A stretch of 53,072 bases of DNA, from the NCBI GenBank assembly GCA_000824785.1, contig CCNB01000004.1:494538-547609 (forward strand), written 5' to 3'. The notes below the pieces were generated by a model. That model worked only from the letters and a program-made list of their open reading frames with translations. It ran no database searches and was not told the origin of the DNA. This document shows, in pieces, positions 32,433 through 40,234 of the stretch. Every line of letters starts with the position of its first letter. The first letter of the stretch is position 1. This DNA is from Mesorhizobium plurifarium. GTDB taxonomy: Bacteria > Pseudomonadota > Alphaproteobacteria > Rhizobiales > Rhizobiaceae. A program made the position numbers and the translations under genes.

Positions 32433-33785
32433 CTATTCCGCGGCTTCAGCTCTCCCTTCTCCGATCTCCAGTCTCTTTGCGGTACGCGCCCAGAAACTCG
32501 ATAGGAAAGCCGGGTCGCGAAGCGCCTCCAGCCGCTGCCATTGCGGGAACGACGCGGCAAATGTCTCAGGCCCCATCCGGGCGTCCTTGTAGGGGTTCAC
32601 CGCGCCGCCCGCCTGGACGGCGATGCGATCGAGCTCGGCAAGCAGCCGCAACGTCCTTTCGCCCCGGTTGGGGAAATCGAGCGTCAGCGTGTAGCCGGGC
32701 CGCGGGAATGACAGCAGCGCCGGCGAGCGGACACCGCCGAAGCGCTTGAGCACCGTCAGGAACGATCCCTGCCCTGCCCGTCGCGCCGCCTCGAGCAGCG
32801 CGGGCACGATGCGGCGGGCCTTCTCCTCCGGCACCACGCTTTGGTGCTGGAAAAGCCCGCGGGGCCCATAGAGCCGGTTCCAGTCGCGGACGCCGTCGAG
32901 CGGAAAGAAGAAGCCTTGGTAGCCAGCCTGGCGCGGAACCGCGGACTTGCCCTTTTTCCAGCGGTAGGCCGCGTTGAAGGCCGTGAGGAACGGCCGGTTC
33001 AGCACATTGAACGGCGGCTGCACCGGCACGGAAAGCCGGCTGCCGGCGCGGTCCGCCGCGTGCGAGCCGTGCTCGGCATGATTGCCGGTGAACAGGAGCC
33101 CGCGCCCGCGTCCATGGCCGCCGGCAAGCTGATCAATCCAGGCGACGGCATATTCGTTGGCCTGGTCGGCAGCCTCGGCAAGATCGAAGAATTCGCCGAG
33201 ATCGCGAAACCGCGTCGTCTTTTCCGTTATGTCGAGCGAGGGCACGCGCATCAGCTTGATTGATGCCGACAGGATGAGCCCGGTCAGCCCCATGCCGCCG
33301 ATCGTTGCCGCGAACAGCCGGACATTGTCGGTTTGCGAGCAGCGATAGGTTCGGCCGTTGGACCGAAGCAGCGTCAGGGCCTCGACGTGGCAGCCGAAGG
33401 TGCCGCGCCGGTGGTGGTTCTTGCCGTGCACGTCATTGGCGATCGCGCCGCCCAGCGTGACGAACTGCGTGCCTGGAACCACGGCCGGAAAGAAGCCGTA
33501 GGGCGCGGCGTGGGCGATGATGTCGCAAATCAGCGTACCGGCATCCGCCTCGAGCACGCCGGTCTCGGCGTTGAAGGAACGGATGCGGTCGAGCGGCCGC
33601 ATGTCGACCACCATGCCCGCATCGTTCTGGCAGCTGTCGCCATAGGAGCGGCCATTGCCGTAGCCGAGCAGCGATCCCGGCCTGGCCGTGCCGTTCTTCA
33701 AAATCGCGATCGCCTCGTCCGCCGGGATCGCCTTGCGCGCGGGCGACGTCGCCAGTCCGAAGCTGCCGAAGCGTTCCTGGCCCAT
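32433..33785 (-). CDS. DprE1-like FAD-binding oxidoreductase
   Basis: A 450-residue vanillyl-alcohol-oxidase-fold enzyme matching decaprenylphosphoryl-ribose 2'-oxidase. Seen: GNGRSYGDSCQN, then GGAIANDVHGKNHHRRGTFG (the FAD-domain signature), FPLDGVRDWNRLYGPRG, and KDARM near the C-terminus, holding the Lys equivalent to the active-site Lys of mycobacterial DprE1. It should oxidise polyprenyl-phospho-ribose to the 2-keto form. It follows the UbiA-HAD gene with a TGATG overlap. Homologs in Azorhizobium (noe genes) serve Nod-factor arabinosylation, a useful precedent. Confidence 0.88.
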   Translation of the reverse strand: MGQERFGSFGLATSPARKAIPADEAIAILKNGTARPGSLLGYGNGRSYGDSCQNDAGMVVDMRPLDRIRSFNAETGVLEADAGTLICDIIAHAAPYGFFPAVVPGTQFVTLGGAIANDVHGKNHHRRGTFGCHVEALTLLRSNGRTYRCSQTDNVRLFAATIGGMGLTGLILSASIKLMRVPSLDITEKTTRFRDLGEFFDLAEAADQANEYAVAWIDQLAGGHGRGRGLLFTGNHAEHGSHAADRAGSRLSVPVQPPFNVLNRPFLTAFNAAYRWKKGKSAVPRQAGYQGFFFPLDGVRDWNRLYGPRGLFQHQSVVPEEKARRIVPALLEAARRAGQGSFLTVLKRFGGVRSPALLSFPRPGYTLTLDFPNRGERTLRLLAELDRIAVQAGGAVNPYKDARMGPETFAASFPQWQRLEALRDPAFLSSFWARTAKRLEIGEGRAEAAE

Positions 33786-35218
33786 CACCAGCCCCCGGCG
33801 ACGAGGAAGACCGCGCCGATGGCGACGACGATCTGGCTGCGCCAGTCGCGGATGATGAAGACGACCGGATCGTCATGCATCTCGTCGCGCCGGGCCAGTA
33901 TCCAGACGCGCATCGTGAGGTAGAGCACGATCGGCGCCAGCGGCCATATCAGCCAGGGATGCGGATAGAGCTCGCGCACCGCCGGGCTGTCCATGTAGAG
34001 CGCCAGGACCAGGGCCGAGGAGAAAGCCGACGCCATGCCGGCCTGCGCGACGATCTCCTGGTCCTCGGTGCGATAACCGCGGCCGGCGATGCGCTCGCCG
34101 GGTGGGATGGCCGTGGTGCGCAGTTCGACGAAGCGCTTCACCAGCGCCAGCGACAAGAAGAAGAAGATCGAGAAGGCAAGCAGCCAGAAGGAGACGTCCA
34201 CGCCGGTGGCGGCCGCGCCCGCCAGCACGCGGATCGTGTAGAGGCCCGCAAGCGTCAGCACATCGACCAGAAGCATGCGCTTGAACGACAGCGAATAGGC
34301 TGTGGTGACCGCCATGTAGCCCAAAAGCACGCCGAGGAATTCGATCGGAAGGAAGAGGCTGGCGACGACGCCGATCGTGAGCAGCACCGCAATCGCGCCG
34401 AGTCCGAACGGGATCGACAAAGCACCGCTGGCGAAAGGCCGGTTGCGCTTGGTCGGATGCTTGCGGTCGAGCGCCAGGTCGAAGAAATCGTTGAGGATAT
34501 AGATAGCGGACGCCACGGCGCTGAAGGAGAGGAATGCCAGCAGGCACTCCCAGATCATGTTCGGATTGAAATATTCGTGCGACAGCATCATCGGCACGGC
34601 GATCAGCGCGTTCTTCAGCCACTGATGCATGCGCAGCATCTTGATGTAGGTTCTGAGCGTCGGCTTCGGCGCGGGCATGGCCTCGGCCTGATGCGCCGCC
34701 TGCCAGCGCCGGGCGCTGCGGTCGGGCGCCACGACCAGCGCGTGGCGCGCGGCGTCGAACACTTTGAGGTCGTGACGGCTGTTGCCGGCATAGTCGAAGC
34801 CCGCATCGCCATAGGCGGCGACAAGGGCCGCGCATTTCTTGGCCGACGTCATGTTGTGCGGGCCGTCGGTCGCCAGCACATGATCGAAAATGCCGAGATG
34901 CGCGGCGATCGCCTCCGCGAACTTGCGTGGCGTTCCGGTCGCAAGCACGATCTTGCGGCCCTCCCGATGCTCGGCGCGCAACCGGTCGAGCAGGTCCTGG
35001 CGGTAAGGCAGCGAGGCCGGGTCAATATCGACGCGTCGAGCGATCTCCTGCTTCAGCCGGGCCGGTCCGCCGATCAGCCAGAGCGGCAGAAGAAAGACAT
35101 GGAGCGGGTTGTTCTTGAGCAGGATGAACAGGCCTTCCCACAGAAGGTCCGTTGCAATCAGCGTGCCGTCGAGATCGACCGCAAGCGGAATTGCGTTCCT
35201 GTCCGACCTCGCGTCCAT
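33785..35218 (-). CDS. HAD phosphatase-UbiA prenyltransferase fusion (DPPR synthase-like)
   Basis: A 477-residue fusion. The N-terminal HAD domain (about 1-190) has the DLDGTL motif with nucleophile Asp15 and Asp17, GTPRK (motif II) and YAGNSRHDLKVF (motif IV). The C-terminal UbiA domain (about 195-477) has eight or nine helices with ND-x2-D-x3-D-x2-HPTKRNRP and DVLTLAGLYTIRVLAG. UbiA proteins of this type join PRPP to polyprenyl phosphate (mycobacterial Rv3806c), and a phosphatase then removes the 5-phosphate. Fusion of both steps in one protein supports that role here. First gene of the cluster; GGGCGGGAC precedes ATG 35218. Confidence 0.87.
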   Translation of the reverse strand: MDARSDRNAIPLAVDLDGTLIATDLLWEGLFILLKNNPLHVFLLPLWLIGGPARLKQEIARRVDIDPASLPYRQDLLDRLRAEHREGRKIVLATGTPRKFAEAIAAHLGIFDHVLATDGPHNMTSAKKCAALVAAYGDAGFDYAGNSRHDLKVFDAARHALVVAPDRSARRWQAAHQAEAMPAPKPTLRTYIKMLRMHQWLKNALIAVPMMLSHEYFNPNMIWECLLAFLSFSAVASAIYILNDFFDLALDRKHPTKRNRPFASGALSIPFGLGAIAVLLTIGVVASLFLPIEFLGVLLGYMAVTTAYSLSFKRMLLVDVLTLAGLYTIRVLAGAAATGVDVSFWLLAFSIFFFLSLALVKRFVELRTTAIPPGERIAGRGYRTEDQEIVAQAGMASAFSSALVLALYMDSPAVRELYPHPWLIWPLAPIVLYLTMRVWILARRDEMHDDPVVFIIRDWRSQIVVAIGAVFLVAGGW

Positions 35219-35421
35219 TGTCCCGCCCCGATCGAGCGCGGGATTCCGAAACTCCGATCTCGGAAAGGATCACGCGCCAATTCAACCCACGCCGTGTGCC
35301 GGCGCCCTTGGGTCAGATATAGCCGGGGATGACGCAGCGAACGTTAAAACGCCCGGTTGCAGCGCGTGGTCCTAGCGGTTTTTCGGGCGTCATCGTTAAG
35401 CGCCGGCTACCGGAAACGATA

Positions 35422-35447
35422 AAAGGCCGGACATCGGTCCGGCCTTT
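35422..35447 (-). terminator. Rho-independent terminator of the small secreted gene
   Basis: Perfect 11-bp stem AAAGGCCGGAC / GTCCGGCCTTT with an ATCG loop, followed on the minus strand by TTTTATCG, 33 bp after the stop at 35480. Confidence 0.9.
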
Positions 35448-35479
35448 GCCAATCTTGCGGGGCCAACTCGTGGCAAGAG

Positions 35480-35743
35480 TTACTTGATGCGGGCTGCGCC
35501 GCCCGAGATTTCGACCGTTTCCGAGCCCGTCAGGGCCTCGAGGTCACCATTGGGCAGGGTGACGAAGCAGCCGTTCGAGCAGAACTCCACCGTCTCGCCG
35601 GCGGCGAGCGTCAGCTCGCTCTTGGCGCCGCCTTCGGTCACGACCAGGGTCCGCGTCTGAGCGTCCCTGTTGATCGCGCTGGCGGCGAAAGCCGAACCGC
35701 CCAGGGCCAGCAAAGCGATGGCGGCAACGACAGACTTCCACAT
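35480..35743 (-). CDS. Small secreted protein
   Basis: An 87-residue protein with a signal peptide (MWKSVVAAIALLALGGSAFA, cleavage near AFA-AS) and a mature part of short beta-like repeats with one Cys pair (FCSNGCFVTLPNG). The GETVEFCSNGCF pattern is common in small periplasmic proteins of Rhizobiales, with no known function. I use ATG 35743; the longer frame from 35806 lacks a leader. A strong terminator follows. Confidence 0.75.
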   Translation of the reverse strand: MWKSVVAAIALLALGGSAFAASAINRDAQTRTLVVTEGGAKSELTLAAGETVEFCSNGCFVTLPNGDLEALTGSETVEISGGAARIK

Positions 35744-35871
35744 TGCAATTCCGGTGTTTGCACACCGCCTCTGTTCAAATTTGCAAGGCATTCTCGCCCT
35801 TTGCATCGAAGCTTATATGAGATGTTACCTGAACCGCAACTGAATGCCGCATTCATGCCACAATCGGTTTC

Positions 35872-35926
35872 GGAGGGCGCGCAGCGCCGCCATTGCAGGC
35901 CGGCCTCACCCGAATAACGATGCACC
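35872..35926. repeat. Dispersed repeat copy B
   Basis: It shares with positions 1-56 the order GCCGCCATT, AGGCCGGCCTCACCCGAATA, CACC. It starts directly after the stop codon of the mechanosensitive channel gene, just as copy A follows the dienelactone hydrolase stop. The AGGCCGGCCT core is palindromic. Confidence 0.62.
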
Positions 35927-38416
35927 TCAGCCGGGGTCCGGCTTGCGGCCCCTCCGCTTCGTCTTGGCGAGCCGCTCCCGCTCGGCCGCGGCCTCGGCTT
36001 CCAGCCTCTCGCGCTCGGCGAATTCGGCCTCGATCTTGTCGTCGTCGATCGGCCAGGCCTCGTGCTTCTTGGTCTCGACCACGGCGCGCGGCGTCGATGG
36101 AATCTCGATCTGCTCCTCCTCGAAGATATCGAAGATGGCGAAGCGGATATCGTTCTGCACGACGCTGCCGTTCATGATGTCGGCCACGAACACCCGGATT
36201 TCGAATTCGAGCGCGGCAGGCCCGAAATTTGCGAAGAGGACGAACGGCTCGGGATTCTTCAGCACCATCGGATGGGCGCGCGCAATGTCCGTCAGTATGG
36301 CATGGACGCGCTTGACGTCGCTGCCGTAGGCGACGCCGACCTTGATGTCGATGCGCCCGAGCTTGTTGCGATGCGTCCAGTTGCCGACCGCATTGTTGAT
36401 CAGGTTCGAGTTGGGCAGGATCACCGCTTGCCGCTGGAAGGTCTCGATCTCGGTCGCGCGCACGCTGATCTTGCGCACCGTGCCGCTGACGTCGCCCGCG
36501 ACGATCCAGTCGCCGACCTTGAACGGCCGCTCGGCAAGCAGGATCAGGCCTGAAACGAAATTCGACACGACGTTCTGCAGGCCGAAGCCGATACCCAGCG
36601 AAAGGGCGCCGGCAACCAGCGCCAGATTGGAAAGATCGATGCCCGCGGCCGAGATTCCGACCAGGCCGGCAACCGCCACGCCGGCATAGCCGACACCGAG
36701 CCGGATCGAGTTGCGCACGCCGGCATCGACCTTGCCGCGCGCCATCACCGAGCCGTCCAGCCAGCCCTGGAACCAGCGCGTCAGGAAATAGCCGATGACG
36801 AAGACGACGATGCCGCTGAGGATGCCGAGGAAGGAGATGGTCACCGAACCGATCGTGACCCCGGTCGCCAGCTTGTAGGCCCAGGCCTCGATATCCCCGG
36901 GCTGGAAGCCCCACATCAACAGGATCAGCGGCAGGAACACCACCACGATCATCAGGTTGATGGCGATGCTGACGACCAGGCCGAGCTGGTCGAGGGCGGT
37001 ATCCTCGTAGCTGGAGTTTTCCGAAAGCCATCGCCCGACCGAAGTGTCTGCGAAGCCGCCCTCTTCCCCGATCGCGCGTGCCGAGAGGAAGCCGATATAG
37101 GCCGTCACCAGCACGGTGCCGGTCACCACGACCTGGAACGAGACGAAAAGCGCCAGGCCGATATAGCCAAGCAGCGCCGCCGCAATGGTGAACAGGCCGA
37201 GGACGATGGCCACGAAGCGAAGCCATGCCGGCCAGGGGCGCCATGAGCCATCAGCTGCCCTGAACGGCCGCAGCAGTCCCATCAGGATCAGGATGACGCC
37301 GACGATGATGGTGGCGACAAAACCCCTGCCGATCGTCAGCGACAGCGGCGAACCCATCTTCTCGTTGACCACCGACAGGAAGTAATTGAACCCCAGCACC
37401 AGCGCCATTGCGGTCGTCAGTCCGACCAGCCAGCGCGCCGGGCCGGTAGCGACCGGAATCAGGCGCCAATTGGGCAGGCGCGGTTCGAGCGCCGCGTTGG
37501 TCAGGCGGTTGACGCAGAACACCATGCCGATCACCGTCAGCAGGGCATTGAGGAACGTGCCGATATCGCCACGCAACACATTGTAATAGTTGAAGAAGAA
37601 CACGGCGGAGGCGAAGAAGACGCCAAGCGCCAGCGTCGGCAGCAGCGTCGACCAGAAGGCCACCGACAGCCTGCTGAGATAGGAAGGGTCCTCGACGGTC
37701 GGATCGGCCTCGAATATGCGGCCGAACAGGCGCCTGCCGCCGATCAAAAGCACCGCCGCCAGCGCCAGCGCCATAAGCGTCGCCGCAAGGATCGCCTGGA
37801 ACTTGAACCTGACGGCGAAGCTCAGCCAGGACGACACCGCATTGTAGAGGCCCGTGAACTGGTCATGCGCATCGGAAAAGGCCTGCGGGCTCAGCGCGTC
37901 GGTCAGATCATAGTGTTTGGTGATGACGCTGCGGAAAAGCTCGCTGCGCATCGCCGCGATCTTGTCGACCAGCCCGTTGACGCGGATCGACAGGTTTTGC
38001 GCGCTGGCGACGACCGCGTTGATCTGAGCCTTTTCCGAGGCGAGCGCGCTGCGCTCGTTGCTGACGATCACCGGCTCGGCAGGTTGGCCCTGCGCCGGCG
38101 GCGGGCCGAGCACCTCGACGCGATTGTTGATGTCGGTCAGGCGCTGCCGGAATGCCAGCGCGCTATTCAGCGCCGCGCGCGAAATGTCCTCAAGCTGCAA
38201 CCGGATGTCGACAAGCCCGGCATCGTCCTGGTCGGGGTCGCTGAGTTTCTTTTCCAGGCCATCGGTCTTGGTCGTCAGGTCCTGGATGGCCTTGGTCTGA
38301 TCGGCGATGAGCTGCGAGGAACCATGGCCGATCGCCTGCGCCGACGCCTCGAGCGCCGGCTGCCCGAAGACAGCGACGATAACGACCAGAAGCAGGCGCA
38401 GCAGGCGAAAGAACAT
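35927..38416 (-). CDS. MscS family mechanosensitive channel with DUF3772
   Basis: An 829-residue inner-membrane protein: signal-like first helix, a periplasmic DUF3772 coiled region (about 30-190), roughly ten helices, then the MscS core. The pore helix and following beta domain are clear (LVAGALSLGIGFGLQNVVSN, then VSGLILLAERPFKVGDWI, ILPNSNLINNAVGNWTH). It resembles the large MscK/YbiO-like channels that release solutes on osmotic downshock. Betaine-type osmolyte genes surround it, but linkage is only positional. The C-terminus is highly charged (KTKRRGRKPDPG). It is divergent from soxB. Confidence 0.9.
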   Translation of the reverse strand: MFFRLLRLLLVVIVAVFGQPALEASAQAIGHGSSQLIADQTKAIQDLTTKTDGLEKKLSDPDQDDAGLVDIRLQLEDISRAALNSALAFRQRLTDINNRVEVLGPPPAQGQPAEPVIVSNERSALASEKAQINAVVASAQNLSIRVNGLVDKIAAMRSELFRSVITKHYDLTDALSPQAFSDAHDQFTGLYNAVSSWLSFAVRFKFQAILAATLMALALAAVLLIGGRRLFGRIFEADPTVEDPSYLSRLSVAFWSTLLPTLALGVFFASAVFFFNYYNVLRGDIGTFLNALLTVIGMVFCVNRLTNAALEPRLPNWRLIPVATGPARWLVGLTTAMALVLGFNYFLSVVNEKMGSPLSLTIGRGFVATIIVGVILILMGLLRPFRAADGSWRPWPAWLRFVAIVLGLFTIAAALLGYIGLALFVSFQVVVTGTVLVTAYIGFLSARAIGEEGGFADTSVGRWLSENSSYEDTALDQLGLVVSIAINLMIVVVFLPLILLMWGFQPGDIEAWAYKLATGVTIGSVTISFLGILSGIVVFVIGYFLTRWFQGWLDGSVMARGKVDAGVRNSIRLGVGYAGVAVAGLVGISAAGIDLSNLALVAGALSLGIGFGLQNVVSNFVSGLILLAERPFKVGDWIVAGDVSGTVRKISVRATEIETFQRQAVILPNSNLINNAVGNWTHRNKLGRIDIKVGVAYGSDVKRVHAILTDIARAHPMVLKNPEPFVLFANFGPAALEFEIRVFVADIMNGSVVQNDIRFAIFDIFEEEQIEIPSTPRAVVETKKHEAWPIDDDKIEAEFAERERLEAEAAAERERLAKTKRRGRKPDPG

Positions 38417-38610
38417 GATTGTGTTGGCGACTCGCGGCCGAAAAATCCTCGAAATTTCCGCCTTTGATAAAGACCGGCCTATCGGGCGGCAAGCCGTCCC
38501 GATCGCATCGGCGAGAGTCGGCCTGGCGAAAAGCGATGGCGTAATCTTGGCTTTGCGCTTCCCGCCTGCTCTATAGTCTGCCGCCTCGCATCAAAAGGAC
38601 GATAGGAAGA

Positions 38611-39870
38611 ATGGCGGAATATTCAGCCTTTTCGCTGCTCAAGAACGCGCTGACCGGCAACAAGGATTGGAAGCCCGCCTGGCGCAAGCCGGACCCCAAG
38701 GCTTCCTATGACGTGATCGTCATCGGCGGCGGCGGCCACGGTCTTTCGACCGCCTATTACCTTGCCAAGGAACACGGCATCACCAATGTCGCGGTGCTGG
38801 AAAAAGGCTGGCTCGGCTCCGGCAATGTCGGCCGCAACACCACAGCGGTGCGCTCCAACTATCTCTTGCCGCAGAACACCCGCTTTTACGAGCATTCGAT
38901 GAAGCTGTGGGAGAACCTCTCGCACGACCTCAACTACAACGTCATGTTCTCGCAGCGCGGTTGTCTCAACCTCGCGCACACGCCTGCCCAGCTCGACGAT
39001 TACGCAAGGCGCGGCAACGCCATGCGCCATCTCGGCGTCGACGCCGAACTGATGAATGTCGACCAGATCAAGCGGCTAGTGCCGGCGCTCGACGTCTCGG
39101 GGTCGGCGCGCTTCCCGGTCCTTGGCGGGCTGATGCAGCCGCGCGCCGGCACCGCCCGGCACGACGCGGTCGCCTGGGGCTACGCGCGCGGCGCAGACCG
39201 GCGCGGCGTCGACATCATCGAGAACTGCGAGGTGACCGGCTTCCTGCGCGACGGCGGGCGCATCACCGGTGTGACGACGACACGCGGCGAGATCCGCGCC
39301 AAGAAAGTCGCGCTCGCGGTTGCCGGCAGCACCGGGCACGTCATGCAGCTTGCCGGCATTTCGCATATGCCGATCGAAAGCCATGTGCTGCAGGCCTTCG
39401 TCTCGGAATCGCTAAAGCCCATCGTCGACACTGTCCTCACCTTCGGCATGGGGCATTTCTACATTTCGCAATCCGACAAGGGCGGCCTCGTCTATGGCGG
39501 CGACCTCGACGGCTACAACAGCTACGCCCAGCGCGGCAGCCTGCCGATCGTCGACGAGGTGATGAGCGAGATGCTGGCGCTGTTCCCCGGCCTGGCCCGG
39601 GTGCGCATGCTGCGCTCATGGGGCGGGCTGTGCGACATGACGATGGACGGCTCGCCGATCATCACGACCGGTCCATTGCCAGGCATGTATCTCAATTGCG
39701 GCTGGTGCTACGGCGGCTTCAAGGCGACGCCCGCCTCCGGCTGGTGCTTTGCCCACACCATAGCCAAGGACGAGCCGCACGAGTTCAACGCGCCGTTCAC
39801 GCTCGACCGCTTCTATCGTGGCCTGATCATCGACGACAAAGGCCAGGGTGCGAATCCACGGCTGCATTAG
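38611..39870 (+). CDS. soxB: Sarcosine oxidase beta subunit
   Basis: A 419-residue flavoprotein of heterotetrameric sarcosine oxidase, which converts sarcosine + THF + O2 to glycine, methylene-THF and H2O2. Dinucleotide motif VIGGGGHGLSTAYYLA at 37-52; His184 in GTARHDAV is the covalent-FMN histidine of the family. AGGAAG precedes the ATG. First gene of soxBDAG; a palindromic repeat sits between it and soxD. Confidence 0.93.
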   Translation: MAEYSAFSLLKNALTGNKDWKPAWRKPDPKASYDVIVIGGGGHGLSTAYYLAKEHGITNVAVLEKGWLGSGNVGRNTTAVRSNYLLPQNTRFYEHSMKLWENLSHDLNYNVMFSQRGCLNLAHTPAQLDDYARRGNAMRHLGVDAELMNVDQIKRLVPALDVSGSARFPVLGGLMQPRAGTARHDAVAWGYARGADRRGVDIIENCEVTGFLRDGGRITGVTTTRGEIRAKKVALAVAGSTGHVMQLAGISHMPIESHVLQAFVSESLKPIVDTVLTFGMGHFYISQSDKGGLVYGGDLDGYNSYAQRGSLPIVDEVMSEMLALFPGLARVRMLRSWGGLCDMTMDGSPIITTGPLPGMYLNCGWCYGGFKATPASGWCFAHTIAKDEPHEFNAPFTLDRFYRGLIIDDKGQGANPRLH

Positions 39871-39872
39871 GG

Positions 39873-39920
39873 AACCATGATCCCAAAAGTGGGAACCGGT
39901 TTTTGGAAAAGATCATGGTT
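39873..39920. repeat. Palindromic intergenic repeat inside the sox operon
   Basis: Outer arms AACCATGATC and GATCATGGTT are perfect; inner arms CCAAAA and TTTTGG nest within them, so the transcript can fold into a long hairpin. A partial copy is at 21818-21850. It matches the style of palindromic units scattered in Rhizobiales genomes. Lying between soxB and soxD, it could tune relative expression. Confidence 0.7.
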
Positions 39921-39940
39921 GAACAAGAAGATACAAGAAA

Positions 39941-40234
39941 ATGCTGATCACCTGTCCCTATTGCGGGCCGCGCGACGTCATCGAATTCACCTACCAGGGC
40001 GACGGCAACCGCGAGCGGCCGCAGCCCGCCTCGCAGGATCTCGACGCCTGGAATGCTTATGTCTACGACCGGCTGAACCCGGCCGGCGACCACAGCGAGA
40101 TCTGGCAGCATTCCGGCGGCTGCCGCGCGCATCTGAGGGTCGTGCGCAACACCATCACGCATGAGATCCTGAGCACCGAATTCGCGCGTGGCGGTCACAA
40201 ATCTGCCGACAACAGGGCGGAGGACCGCCCGTGA
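39941..40234 (+). CDS. soxD: Sarcosine oxidase delta subunit
   Basis: A 97-residue zinc-binding subunit: Cys5-x2-Cys8 (LITCPYCGPRD) and a C-terminal SGGCRAH segment give the Cys/His ligands; family length is about 90-100. Its stop overlaps the soxA GTG (GTGA). Confidence 0.92.
   Translation: MLITCPYCGPRDVIEFTYQGDGNRERPQPASQDLDAWNAYVYDRLNPAGDHSEIWQHSGGCRAHLRVVRNTITHEILSTEFARGGHKSADNRAEDRP

Noticed and set aside
38546..38577. CTTGGC / CTATAG promoter for soxB
   Set aside because: A spacer of about 19 bp and weak boxes make it too uncertain to list.
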